The position numbers were made by a program, and so were the translations under genes. The notes beneath the pieces are model-generated. The model worked only from the letters and a program-made list of their open reading frames with translations. It was not told where the DNA came from and made no database searches. Below, piece after piece: positions 1 through 6,913 of a stretch of DNA of 15,264 bases (the first letter of the stretch is position 1; every line of letters starts with the position of its first letter). Source of the stretch: CAYVTV01 sp964563105 (GTDB lineage: Bacteria; Bacteroidota; Bacteroidia; Bacteroidales; GCA-2748055); the NCBI GenBank assembly GCA_964563105.1, contig CAZLXM010000095.1:1-15264 (forward strand), given 5' to 3'.

Positions 1-1681
1 ACAGCTTTTTTTGATCTTTCTTTTTCAAATTGAACCATATTTTGCCTCCATATGGCCTTACGGATTCATATATCCGTGATAATGAACTTTCATTGTAGTT
101 ATCAGGAAAAACAGGATCATTGATAATAGTCAGTGATGAATAGTATTTTGGTAAATATTTTTGGGTAAGGCCATAATTCAGGAAAGCTAAACGGCTTGCC
201 GGTATTCCCAGGTTATCGAAATATCTTCTGCTTTTTTCAATTTGTTGATGATCATTATCCAAAACAATAATTTTAAGTTCTGTATTAGCTGCCAGATCAG
301 TGAGCAGTTCGTAATTTTCCGATCCGTACACGGTTGCATAACCCTGGCTAATTCCTGTTTCATTCAGGATTTTAGCGCTTAAGTTTGAAATGCCTGTTGT
401 TATTGATTTTGTTTTTTGATGAGTAATAACGTTATCGACTTTTTTGTCCCCAAATACCATAATTGCCCCGTCTTCTGATACAGTTACAAGTTTTCCGTTG
501 GCAGCCAGTAAGCGTTCAATATTTCTTCCGGTATTTATTTCCCAAAGTTTTTCAGGCTGATCATTTTTAACGTTTATTGCAGTGATTTTTCCATTGCTAT
601 CAGCAGCATACAGGCAGTCTCCGGCTTTAATGAGGTCATTATTTGCTGATACAGGGAATTCCCAAAGAGTTTTCAATTCATTTTTTGGATTTAAATAAGC
701 AGCCTGAAGTTTATCTCCTGAAAAATAAATTCTGTTTTCATCAATTACCGGATATTCACCTGCTCTTGCTTTTATTCTTTCTCCTGTTTGTATATCATAC
801 ATTGAGGTCATTCGTTCCCTGTGATGGTTGAAAAATACTTTTTCATTTGCAAAATTATAAGCGCCCCCGGTATGATTATATTTGGCCGGAAAATAATATA
901 GTTTTTCACCTGTATTAAGGTCAAATGCAGCGGGTACGGATCTTCCCCCGGCTACCATTAGTTTATTCCCGCTTATTGTGAAACATCCCTGTGGTGCAAC
1001 ATCTGCAAATGCCGGAGAGTTATGCGGCTGAAGGGTGTAGTTGCTGCTTGTTTCTTCATTTTTCCAGATAATTTCACCGTCAGATGCGTTCAGGGCGAAG
1101 ATAAAAGTTCCCATCAGAGGAAAAATACTCGATGCGGTATAAATAATGTCATCTTTTATTACAATTCCTCCTCTAGCCGGCCACATAGATATCATTCTTC
1201 GATTTCCGATTAATTTATTGGGGGCCGGGGCGAGGTTTTTCTTCCATAACAGTTCTCCTGAACCGGCATTTAAACAATAACAATATCCGTCATCACTGGT
1301 AAAATAAATTTTTCCTTTATTTTCAGCTAAAGGCAAACGTACGGGACCATCAGTGTAAAAATGCCATAATTCATTTCCGGAAGAAAGGTCCAGTGCAACT
1401 ACTTTATCCTGATCATTAAAACCTACAAACAATTTGCCATCTGCAATGACTGGTTCAAAAATTCTGTCGTATTTCATCATATCCTGGTTCAGCGGATCAT
1501 CCCATACCGGTGTTCTGGGAGTGTACTGAACCTGCCATTGGAGATAAAGTTTGTCGGCAAGTTTTTCGGGAGTGGAGGCAGATCTTCCATGATCGTACCT
1601 CCACATTGGCCAGTCATAATACTGGGCATTTGCAATATTTATAAAAATTGTGAACAGAAGTGTTAATCTTACAAACATCAT
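1..1681 (-). CDS. Exported PQQ-like beta-propeller protein with degenerate methyltransferase-like domain (3' end outside window)
   Basis: I translated this by hand from the minus strand. It opens with Met-Met at 1681/1678 and stays open for 560 codons to the window edge, so the C-terminus is missing. Residues 1-20 look like a type I signal peptide ending ANA|Q. The mature protein starts with DWPMWRYDHGRS, the usual opening of BamB/PQQ-like propellers. Repeated blade motifs follow (VALDLSSGNELW, CLNAGSGELLWK, FALNASDGEIIW), together with SDDGYCYCL, WPARGGIVIK and GRSVPAA. From about residue 430 the protein aligns without gaps to the methyltransferase domain of the upstream paralogue. The glycine loop is lost, however: GYATVYGSENYE at 447-458 replaces GYCLDLACGDGS. 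The acidic residue at the end of the next strand (IVLDND) is kept. It lies 68 bp downstream of the paralogue and is probably co-transcribed with it. By analogy a second propeller should follow outside the window. The family is clear; the function is unknown. Confidence 0.88.
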   Translation of the reverse strand, partial: MMFVRLTLLFTIFINIANAQYYDWPMWRYDHGRSASTPEKLADKLYLQWQVQYTPRTPVWDDPLNQDMMKYDRIFEPVIADGKLFVGFNDQDKVVALDLSSGNELWHFYTDGPVRLPLAENKGKIYFTSDDGYCYCLNAGSGELLWKKNLAPAPNKLIGNRRMISMWPARGGIVIKDDIIYTASSIFPLMGTFIFALNASDGEIIWKNEETSSNYTLQPHNSPAFADVAPQGCFTISGNKLMVAGGRSVPAAFDLNTGEKLYYFPAKYNHTGGAYNFANEKVFFNHHRERMTSMYDIQTGERIKARAGEYPVIDENRIYFSGDKLQAAYLNPKNELKTLWEFPVSANNDLIKAGDCLYAADSNGKITAINVKNDQPEKLWEINTGRNIERLLAANGKLVTVSEDGAIMVFGDKKVDNVITHQKTKSITTGISNLSAKILNETGISQGYATVYGSENYELLTDLAANTELKIIVLDNDHQQIEKSRRYFDNLGIPASRLAFLNYGLTQKYLPKYYSSLTIINDPVFPDNYNESSLSRIYESVRPYGGKIWFNLKKKDQKKL

Positions 1682-1749
1682 TTTTTATTTTTCTTAATGA
1701 ACAACTTATCAAGTTATTTATTTTACAAATTATATTCCTGTATTATAAA

Positions 1750-4700
1750 TTATATTTTTTTAGGTTTTAGTGTGATCCAGGATTTCATTAAATAACTGCA
1801 ATCACATCTGTTTGTAGCATCCGGCATGAACACGAGGCCTCCTGAAGGTATTATGTTTATCCAGCAACCTGGTTTTATTCCGCCATAGTTCTGAATACCC
1901 GCTTCCTTATTATCGAAATGGTAATATCCCATAGTAGCGGAACGAAAAAAGAGCATATTTTTAGAACCCGAAATTATCCCGCAACCGTATGAACGCTGAA
2001 AAGTATTATCAATAATTTCACCTGTAAAAAGATTAAAGGTTTCCGGTTCATAAAAAATAATAGTGTCATTTACTACAGGTCTGGAACGACTTGAACTTGA
2101 AAAACCTGGAGGCAGGTTTTTCCTGGTTTGTGACTCCCAGATTATATTCCCGTTATTCGGATCAAGGACAGCCAGTTTACCTCCTTTTTCAGAAGGGAGG
2201 GTATAACGAAAATCACTGTAAGACATAACCAGTTTATTATGTTTTTCACTAAGTATAAGGAGAGTTCCCCAAATATTTTCATTTTTTTGAAATAAAATTT
2301 TTCCTGTTTTAGCATTTAAGGCAACTAATGTTCCGGCTTTTAATTGTCCATTAAGGCCTCTCCTGTATAAATGATCCATATCCGCAAGTGGCCTGTCAAT
2401 AAGATATATCACGTCATTACCTATAGCAATTGTGTTATGTCGTATTGAATGTTTGGCCTTATATTCCCAAATTACTTCGTCTGTTGATACATCAATAGCA
2501 AAGAGACTGGATGATTCACTGAAAAGGTTGTTCATATCACTTTCCATCCATCCCCATTTTACGGTATGTTCTTCATTTGCAACGGTTCCATAAAGTACTC
2601 CGTCCTTAACTGCAATATACCCCCAGTATCCTTCATTTGGAGTTTTGTATGTTCTTATCCTTGATCCTGTTTTAATATCAAGAACATAACAATCTTTAGC
2701 TGACCTGTTATATGAGGAGGAACCTCTTCTAACATACAGTTTTTCCCCTTCTATACACCAGTTTCCATGTGTAATGGCTGTTCCTGAAAGATGTTCCTGG
2801 TCATAGGCTGACATAAGATCTTTAATATAATATTCCCAAATGACATGGCCATTATAAGCATCAACCGTGCGTATCCAGTCATTTCCGGCAACAAATAGCA
2901 ACCCGTCTTTAAATAAGGGGGCTACTCCGCGGCCATGCCTGGATGGCATATCAAAGTCCGAATCTTTAAACCATAACATTTCCAGGTTTCCATTTACTAT
3001 AAAATCTTCGGATATTGCAGTATTTGCCGGATCGTGATATTGATGTGTCCATTGACCGGAACCATCAAGTGCCCCTCTTACAGATATCTTCATTTCGCCA
3101 GGGTCCCCTGTTATCATTCTACCTCCACAGGGTCTGTGAAAATGAAGATATTCAGGTTCAGGATCCTCGGGAATACCAGTGTCCACAGACTTCTGGGAAA
3201 TGATTAGATTCGCAAAATAATCGGGCAGGGGAACAGTGTTTTTGTCCCCATGAAAAATAACTGCCCGTTTACCGTATAGTCCTGATCTGTTTAACTTATT
3301 TCTTGCGATATCCACTTTTCTTTTATCTTTTTCAAGAGCTATTATTTTCAGATTTGTTGTTTTCGCTAATTCATAAATAAGACTTCCGTCACCACAGGCA
3401 AGGTCTAAACAATATCCACCTGTTATTCCGCTTTTTGAAATAATTTCAGTTGCTGCGTTTACATATAAATCCTGAGATTTATGATCAAATCGTGTATAAT
3501 TATTATAGTGTATAATAGGATTTTTACCAGAGTTAGCATCAAAACAATAAATAATTCCTTTATCTGTACTTACAAATAAAGAATTTTGAGCAACAGCCAG
3601 TCCCAAAGGGATGCCATTGACCTTATATGCAGCTATAAGCCGGCCATCACTGCTGTCAATGATAAGGACTTTTTCTGTTTCAGTACCTGCAATTAATCTG
3701 TTCCCTGTAGCTATTAATGATTTAACATTATCTTTTATTATGTCAGTGGACCATGCCGGCTCAGATAAACTGTAAGTAATTATTTTTTCACCTCTTCTGT
3801 CAACTGTTTCCCTGCTGGTTATAATCTTATCTAAAGGATATGCTTCAACTTTATATGAATCATTATTAATGCAATATAAAAAATCGGGACTTAAGACTAT
3901 TGATTCGGCCTTTAATTCTTTCGGTATTATTTTCCCGTCAGTATTTCTAAAGAAACTATATCTTCCGCCTTTAATTTCATCAAGATCTCTTGAATTGCCG
4001 CTTGGGGCAAAAAAGAAGGAGTCATTTGCAATAATATCAGATCCGCCAATATTTCTATATTCCTGAAGATGAAAATATTCAAGGCTTCCTGTTTCAATAT
4101 TCATTGCAGCCGGGACTGCCCTTCCTGTCGGAATAAACAATTTATCCCCGCCAACAGCAAAATATCCCTGTGCGGAGATCCCGCTTTTTGCGACTGCCCC
4201 GCCATGAGGTTGTGGCATCTCTTTTTCACCGCAGGAATCATTTTGCCAAATTATATTTCCATTTTTAGGGTCAAGTGCAAAGATATAGATTTTTTCCGAG
4301 GGCCATATTCCGGCACCTCCGTATAAAACATTGTTTTTTATTACAATGCCGCCTCTGGCAGGCCATCTCGACATCATTCTTTCATTTCCCAGGATCAGGT
4401 CTTGTTTTGGGCCCCCGCATTTTTTCCAGATTAATTTACCGGAAGCGGATTTTAAACAATAGATAAAACCATCATCACTCGAAGCATAAAGCTTTTTTCT
4501 ATAAATTAAGGGTGCAAAACGAACAGGCGCATCAGTATAGTAAGTCCACCTGATTTTTCCGGATTTCCTGTCGAGTGCATAAATACAACAATCCACAGAA
4601 TTCCCGAAATAGACTGTCCGGCCCGATATAACAGGTTGATAAGCATAGTCAAAAGTCATTCTTGTATGAATTCCTGTCCATGAGATGTCAGGAGGAGAGA

Positions 4701-4887
4701 AGTTGTAAATCCATTTAGGATTAAGGTTGTCTGGTATCTGATGTGATGTGTATCCGCTACGGCCTGCATCTTTTCGATATTGAAGCCAGTCATTTTTCAT
4801 ATTGTAATCTTCAGCACATGAAGAAATAAAAAAGCAGATAATAATAACAAACAATGCTTTAAACGGATTTTTCAAATTATGGAACAT
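1750..4887 (-). CDS. Predicted lipoprotein: PQQ-like propeller, SAM methyltransferase domain, second propeller
   Basis: This is a 1045-residue protein. Residues 1-24 form a lipoprotein signal with lipobox ISSC (Cys24), followed by A-E-D. Acidic residues after the cysteine are typical of surface-exported Bacteroidota lipoproteins, so an outer-membrane or surface location is inferred. Residues about 34-455 are a BamB/PQQ-like propeller (YALDRKSGKIRW, FALDPKNGNIIW, IYCFDANSGK). Residues about 470-600 are a class I Rossmann methyltransferase core with motif I LDLACGDGS (494-502) and an acidic residue, E519, after strand 2. Residues about 609-1045 are a second propeller (TVDAYNGHVIWEY, FAIDVSTDEVIWEY, AVLDPNNGNIIW) ending in a C-D-C-S-Y segment. 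'PQQ-like' describes the fold; no bound cofactor is shown. From memory, unverified, similar uncharacterised propeller-methyltransferase proteins occur in Planctomycetes and relatives. It is followed after 68 bp by its paralogue. The substrate and any enzymatic activity are unknown. Confidence 0.9.
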   Translation of the reverse strand: MFHNLKNPFKALFVIIICFFISSCAEDYNMKNDWLQYRKDAGRSGYTSHQIPDNLNPKWIYNFSPPDISWTGIHTRMTFDYAYQPVISGRTVYFGNSVDCCIYALDRKSGKIRWTYYTDAPVRFAPLIYRKKLYASSDDGFIYCLKSASGKLIWKKCGGPKQDLILGNERMMSRWPARGGIVIKNNVLYGGAGIWPSEKIYIFALDPKNGNIIWQNDSCGEKEMPQPHGGAVAKSGISAQGYFAVGGDKLFIPTGRAVPAAMNIETGSLEYFHLQEYRNIGGSDIIANDSFFFAPSGNSRDLDEIKGGRYSFFRNTDGKIIPKELKAESIVLSPDFLYCINNDSYKVEAYPLDKIITSRETVDRRGEKIITYSLSEPAWSTDIIKDNVKSLIATGNRLIAGTETEKVLIIDSSDGRLIAAYKVNGIPLGLAVAQNSLFVSTDKGIIYCFDANSGKNPIIHYNNYTRFDHKSQDLYVNAATEIISKSGITGGYCLDLACGDGSLIYELAKTTNLKIIALEKDKRKVDIARNKLNRSGLYGKRAVIFHGDKNTVPLPDYFANLIISQKSVDTGIPEDPEPEYLHFHRPCGGRMITGDPGEMKISVRGALDGSGQWTHQYHDPANTAISEDFIVNGNLEMLWFKDSDFDMPSRHGRGVAPLFKDGLLFVAGNDWIRTVDAYNGHVIWEYYIKDLMSAYDQEHLSGTAITHGNWCIEGEKLYVRRGSSSYNRSAKDCYVLDIKTGSRIRTYKTPNEGYWGYIAVKDGVLYGTVANEEHTVKWGWMESDMNNLFSESSSLFAIDVSTDEVIWEYKAKHSIRHNTIAIGNDVIYLIDRPLADMDHLYRRGLNGQLKAGTLVALNAKTGKILFQKNENIWGTLLILSEKHNKLVMSYSDFRYTLPSEKGGKLAVLDPNNGNIIWESQTRKNLPPGFSSSSRSRPVVNDTIIFYEPETFNLFTGEIIDNTFQRSYGCGIISGSKNMLFFRSATMGYYHFDNKEAGIQNYGGIKPGCWINIIPSGGLVFMPDATNRCDCSYLMKSWITLKPKKI
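3088..3480 (-). other. Encoded methyltransferase-like domain inserted between two propellers
   Basis: This marks roughly residues 470-600 of the lipoprotein above. The order is a helix (AATEIISKSG), motif I LDLACGDGS at 494-502, a second strand ending in E519 (IIALEKD), a helix with DIARNKLNRSG, a strand VIFHGD, then YFANLIISQ, close to the usual motif IV position. A PCGG turn precedes the return to propeller sequence. At about 130 residues it is shorter than most class I methyltransferases and seems to lack a separate substrate-binding cap. The boundaries are approximate because the blades on each side are irregular. Confidence 0.7.
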
Positions 4888-4949
4888 GTTAATTAAATTA
4901 TGCTTTTATATATACGACTAAATCTTAATTAAACTCCTTACGTGAATCA

Positions 4950-4961
4950 TTGCCATGGCAA
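4950..4961. promoter_or_regulatory. 12-bp perfect palindrome upstream of the propeller operon
   Basis: TTGCCATGGCAA is fully self-complementary. It is flanked by TGAAT (4943-4947) and ATTCA (4962-4966), which are also inverted copies of each other, with a 2-base CA insertion on one side only. It lies 63-74 bp upstream of the lipoprotein start, in a 190-bp AT-rich spacer where GC-containing symmetry stands out. On the minus strand TGAATTTG (4966-4959), one mismatch from the TAnnTTTG box, overlaps it. An operator is the likeliest reading. A weak hairpin terminator for the gene ending at 5078 is the alternative. Confidence 0.35.
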
Positions 4962-5077
4962 ATTCATGTTTTGGGTTTAACATTGAGAGAATAACATTGT
5001 TATAATTTTGAATCGATAAAATATAAATTATAATGTCGAATTTCCGAATTTTTTAAAATCTGCCGTCTTTATTGCTA

Positions 5078-5863
5078 TTATTTAGCTTTATCCAAAAGAA
5101 AATTTACAAGGTTGATTGCAGCTTTATCATTATCAAAATCTTCCGGCAGATATCTGTGATCTGTGTATTCATTGTAAAGCCACGGATCGCCGATGGCTAA
5201 TACATATCCCTTTCCATAGTTTGTTTCCGCAATAAATATGTTATCTGTATCTCCATCATATACCAGTGGCTTTGCCCCTTTTGATAATACAATAGGGGCC
5301 ACTTCCTTTAAATATATTTTTTTAACTCCTTTAAACAGCGGATGCACCGGAAGTTTTGTTTCTGCACCCATTTCCCAGTCTCTGTTAATTACAGGATTTA
5401 AAGTTATGGGTATAAAACAGAAACCAAATTCCATTGCCAGCTTGTTAAAATTTGTAAACTCCGCGTTTGGCCCGTCATTAGACATTAATAAAAGAACACC
5501 GCCCTGCTTCACCCATTTTTTTACAGCTTTTATATCTGAAGGCTGTACATAATTAGGTTTTGGGTTCTCACTGGTTGTATCGGGATCTACAATAATATAA
5601 ACAGAAGCATTCTTTAAATTATCTTTTGAAGGGGCTTCTTCCAGTGTTACCAGTTGTGCCCCTCTATCTTTAAACAATTCTCCTAAAATAGAAAAACCAC
5701 TGTTGGCAGTATCATCCCATGTATAATGAAATATTTTACCGGTTTTTGCATGCGTTTCCCGATTATACCAATTATCAAGGAAAACAGTTTTTTGGGCAAA
5801 AATTATTGATCCGCTAAATAAAGGTAATATAAACGATAAAAATACTGTTGTTTTAAAGTTCAT
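5078..5863 (-). CDS. Exported single-domain protein resembling the accessory domain of GH88/GH105 enzymes (DUF4350-like)
   Basis: This 261-residue protein has a type I signal peptide cleaving near IIFA|QK (residue 23). The rest is one alpha/beta domain: HYTWDD (46-51), then NSGFSILGELF, strand VYIIVDPDT (88-96), helix AVKKWVKQGG (113-122), strand LLLMSND (124-130) with NAEFTNFN (133-140), and a C-terminal GDPWLYNEYTD (225-235). The layout resembles the class I glutamine-amidotransferase-like fold seen in DUF4350/ThuA-type proteins. I see no catalytic Cys-His-Glu triad. From memory, very similar sequence occurs as an extra domain on Bacteroidota unsaturated rhamnogalacturonyl hydrolases (GH88/GH105); here it stands alone. 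It acts outside the cytoplasm, perhaps in glycan handling, but its role is not established. It lies 190 bp upstream of the propeller pair on the same strand. Confidence 0.8.
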   Translation of the reverse strand: MNFKTTVFLSFILPLFSGSIIFAQKTVFLDNWYNRETHAKTGKIFHYTWDDTANSGFSILGELFKDRGAQLVTLEEAPSKDNLKNASVYIIVDPDTTSENPKPNYVQPSDIKAVKKWVKQGGVLLLMSNDGPNAEFTNFNKLAMEFGFCFIPITLNPVINRDWEMGAETKLPVHPLFKGVKKIYLKEVAPIVLSKGAKPLVYDGDTDNIFIAETNYGKGYVLAIGDPWLYNEYTDHRYLPEDFDNDKAAINLVNFLLDKAK

Positions 5864-5940
5864 GGAGATATATGATTAGTTAAAAAACTTAATAATTATC
5901 AATCTAAAGCCTAAAGATATTAAAGATAACAGAATTTATA

Positions 5941-5948
5941 CAAATGTA
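5941..5948 (-). promoter_or_regulatory. Candidate -7 box for the exported protein at 5863
   Basis: On the minus strand this reads TACATTTG, a full match to the Bacteroidota -7 consensus TAnnTTTG. It lies 78-85 bp upstream of the start codon. No TTTG -33 element is visible about 20 bp further upstream, so the assignment rests on the -7 box alone. Confidence 0.4.
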
Positions 5949-6003
5949 TATCCATTATTTTAACTTCTTTTTTATATAAGCTATATTTTTTGACTAAACC
6001 TGC

Positions 6004-6032
6004 TTATTAGTCTTAGGGACCATTACTAATAA
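6004..6032. promoter_or_regulatory. Inverted repeat upstream of the SDR promoter, candidate operator
   Basis: TTATTAGT (6004-6011) and ACTAATAA (6025-6032) are perfect inverted 8-mers with a 13-bp spacer. The pair ends 10 bp before the TATATTTG box and covers the place where the -33 element should be, where no TTTG is present. Binding by a dimeric regulator that replaces or blocks the -33 contact is inferred. Confidence 0.35.
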
Positions 6033-6042
6033 AAACATTTTC

Positions 6043-6050
6043 TATATTTG
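6043..6050 (+). promoter_or_regulatory. Candidate -7 box for the SDR gene
   Basis: TATATTTG matches the Bacteroidota -7 consensus TAnnTTTG and is followed by C, as is common. It implies a start of transcription near 6056 and an untranslated leader of about 145 nt before the ATG at 6203. A -33 TTTG is not seen. Confidence 0.45.
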
Positions 6051-6202
6051 CTTATATAATTTGAAAATATTAACCGGATACTTTGTAATTTGTCCTTCTT
6101 ATCATGAAAAACCACTTTCATGTTTATGTGAAAAATATTTTTATACTGACTTCTTTTTGAAAGAATGGCATAACAGGATCAATGTTTTAATTCTCCTAAA
6201 GT

Positions 6203-6913
6203 ATGAATATTATTATTACCGGTGCAAGCGGCGGGATAGGGGCAGAACTTGCTTTTCAGATGGCTTCTGAAGGCGGTCATTCTATCATTATCATTGCAAG
6301 GAATGAAAAAAGATTAAAAGAAGTAGAAAAAAGAATATTTGCTTTAAATAACTCATCCCGTTGTATCACTATTGCGGGGGATCTTTCTGAACATTCTGAG
6401 ATTTTGAGGATCACAAAGCTAATTCACGGATCTTTTAATAAAATCGATATCCTGATAAACAATGCCGGTTATCTTGTCAACCGGTCTTTTCATGAGACAT
6501 CTCAGAAAGATATGCACCAGCTGCTTAATGTGAATTTTCTGGCCCCTGTTAATTTAATAAAAGAACTTTTGCCTTTATTAAGACAGGCAGGGCATGCCCA
6601 CGTTGTTAATATCGGGAGTATGGGTGGTGTCCAGGGAACCTTAAAATTTCCGGGCTTATCATTTTACAGTGCATCTAAAGGTGCTTTAGCGATAATGACC
6701 GAATGTCTGGCTGAAGAATTTAAACATTCTAATATCAGCTTTAATTGTCTTTCTTTGGGGTCGGCTGATACAGCTATGTTAAGAGAAGCTTTTCCGGGGT
6801 ATAAAGCTGCAACAACTGCTCAGGGAATGGCTTCATTTATAAGAGAGTTTGCTATTAAAGGCCATAATTATTTTAATGGCAAAATTTTGCAGGTAGCTTT
6901 GACCACTCCTTAA
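6203..6913 (+). CDS. Short-chain dehydrogenase/reductase (SDR) family oxidoreductase
   Basis: This 236-residue cytosolic protein is a classical SDR by motif. The nucleotide-binding TGASGGIG is at residues 6-13, A32-R33-N34 follows strand 2 (Arg here usually favours NADP(H)), D60-L61 contacts adenine, and NNAG is at 86-89. Catalytic residues are N111, S139, Y155 and K159 (YSASK). The S139-Y155 spacing is a few residues longer than in most classical SDRs. The start is fixed because the Rossmann motif begins six codons in. The substrate cannot be read from the sequence; SDRs of this type reduce 3-ketoacyl groups, sugars or other carbonyls. Its stop codon overlaps that of the convergent butyrate kinase gene. 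Facing the fermentation operon does not show that it takes part in it. Confidence 0.9.
   Translation: MNIIITGASGGIGAELAFQMASEGGHSIIIIARNEKRLKEVEKRIFALNNSSRCITIAGDLSEHSEILRITKLIHGSFNKIDILINNAGYLVNRSFHETSQKDMHQLLNVNFLAPVNLIKELLPLLRQAGHAHVVNIGSMGGVQGTLKFPGLSFYSASKGALAIMTECLAEEFKHSNISFNCLSLGSADTAMLREAFPGYKAATTAQGMASFIREFAIKGHNYFNGKILQVALTTP

Larger units (their letters stand above)
5864..6202. other. 339-bp divergent intergenic region
   Basis: This stretch separates the minus-strand exported protein from the plus-strand SDR gene. It contains a -7 box on each strand (5941-5948 minus, 6043-6050 plus), an 8-bp inverted repeat at 6004-6032, and a leader of about 145 nt before the SDR start with two small hairpins (6103-6122 and 6151-6165). 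No convincing protein-coding gene is present. An open frame beginning TTG at 6061 runs into the SDR gene in another frame and has no family resemblance. Confidence 0.6.

Noticed and set aside
1703..1715. Short inverted repeat AACTT-atc-AAGTT between the two propeller genes
   Set aside because: The 5-bp arms are too short to support a terminator or operator, and a 68-bp gap with no T-tract fits simple co-transcription.
1..4887. Assignment of the propeller proteins as PQQ-dependent dehydrogenases
   Set aside because: The repeats match the BamB/PQQ-like fold only. I cannot identify PQQ-coordinating or catalytic residues, and an inserted methyltransferase domain is not part of quinoprotein dehydrogenases.
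5000..5033. Inverted repeat TTATAATTT / AAATTATAA with a 16-bp spacer downstream of the exported protein gene
   Set aside because: It consists only of A and T in very AT-rich DNA, has a long loop and no T-tract, and would be too unstable for a terminator; chance is a sufficient explanation.
5238..5552. Open frame of 104 codons opposite the exported protein gene
   Set aside because: It is a shadow of the coding strand, with no family resemblance and no independent promoter.
6061..6270. TTG-initiated 69-codon frame overlapping the SDR start
   Set aside because: It starts with a rare codon, overlaps the SDR gene in a different frame, and its composition does not resemble a real protein; the region is better explained as an untranslated leader.
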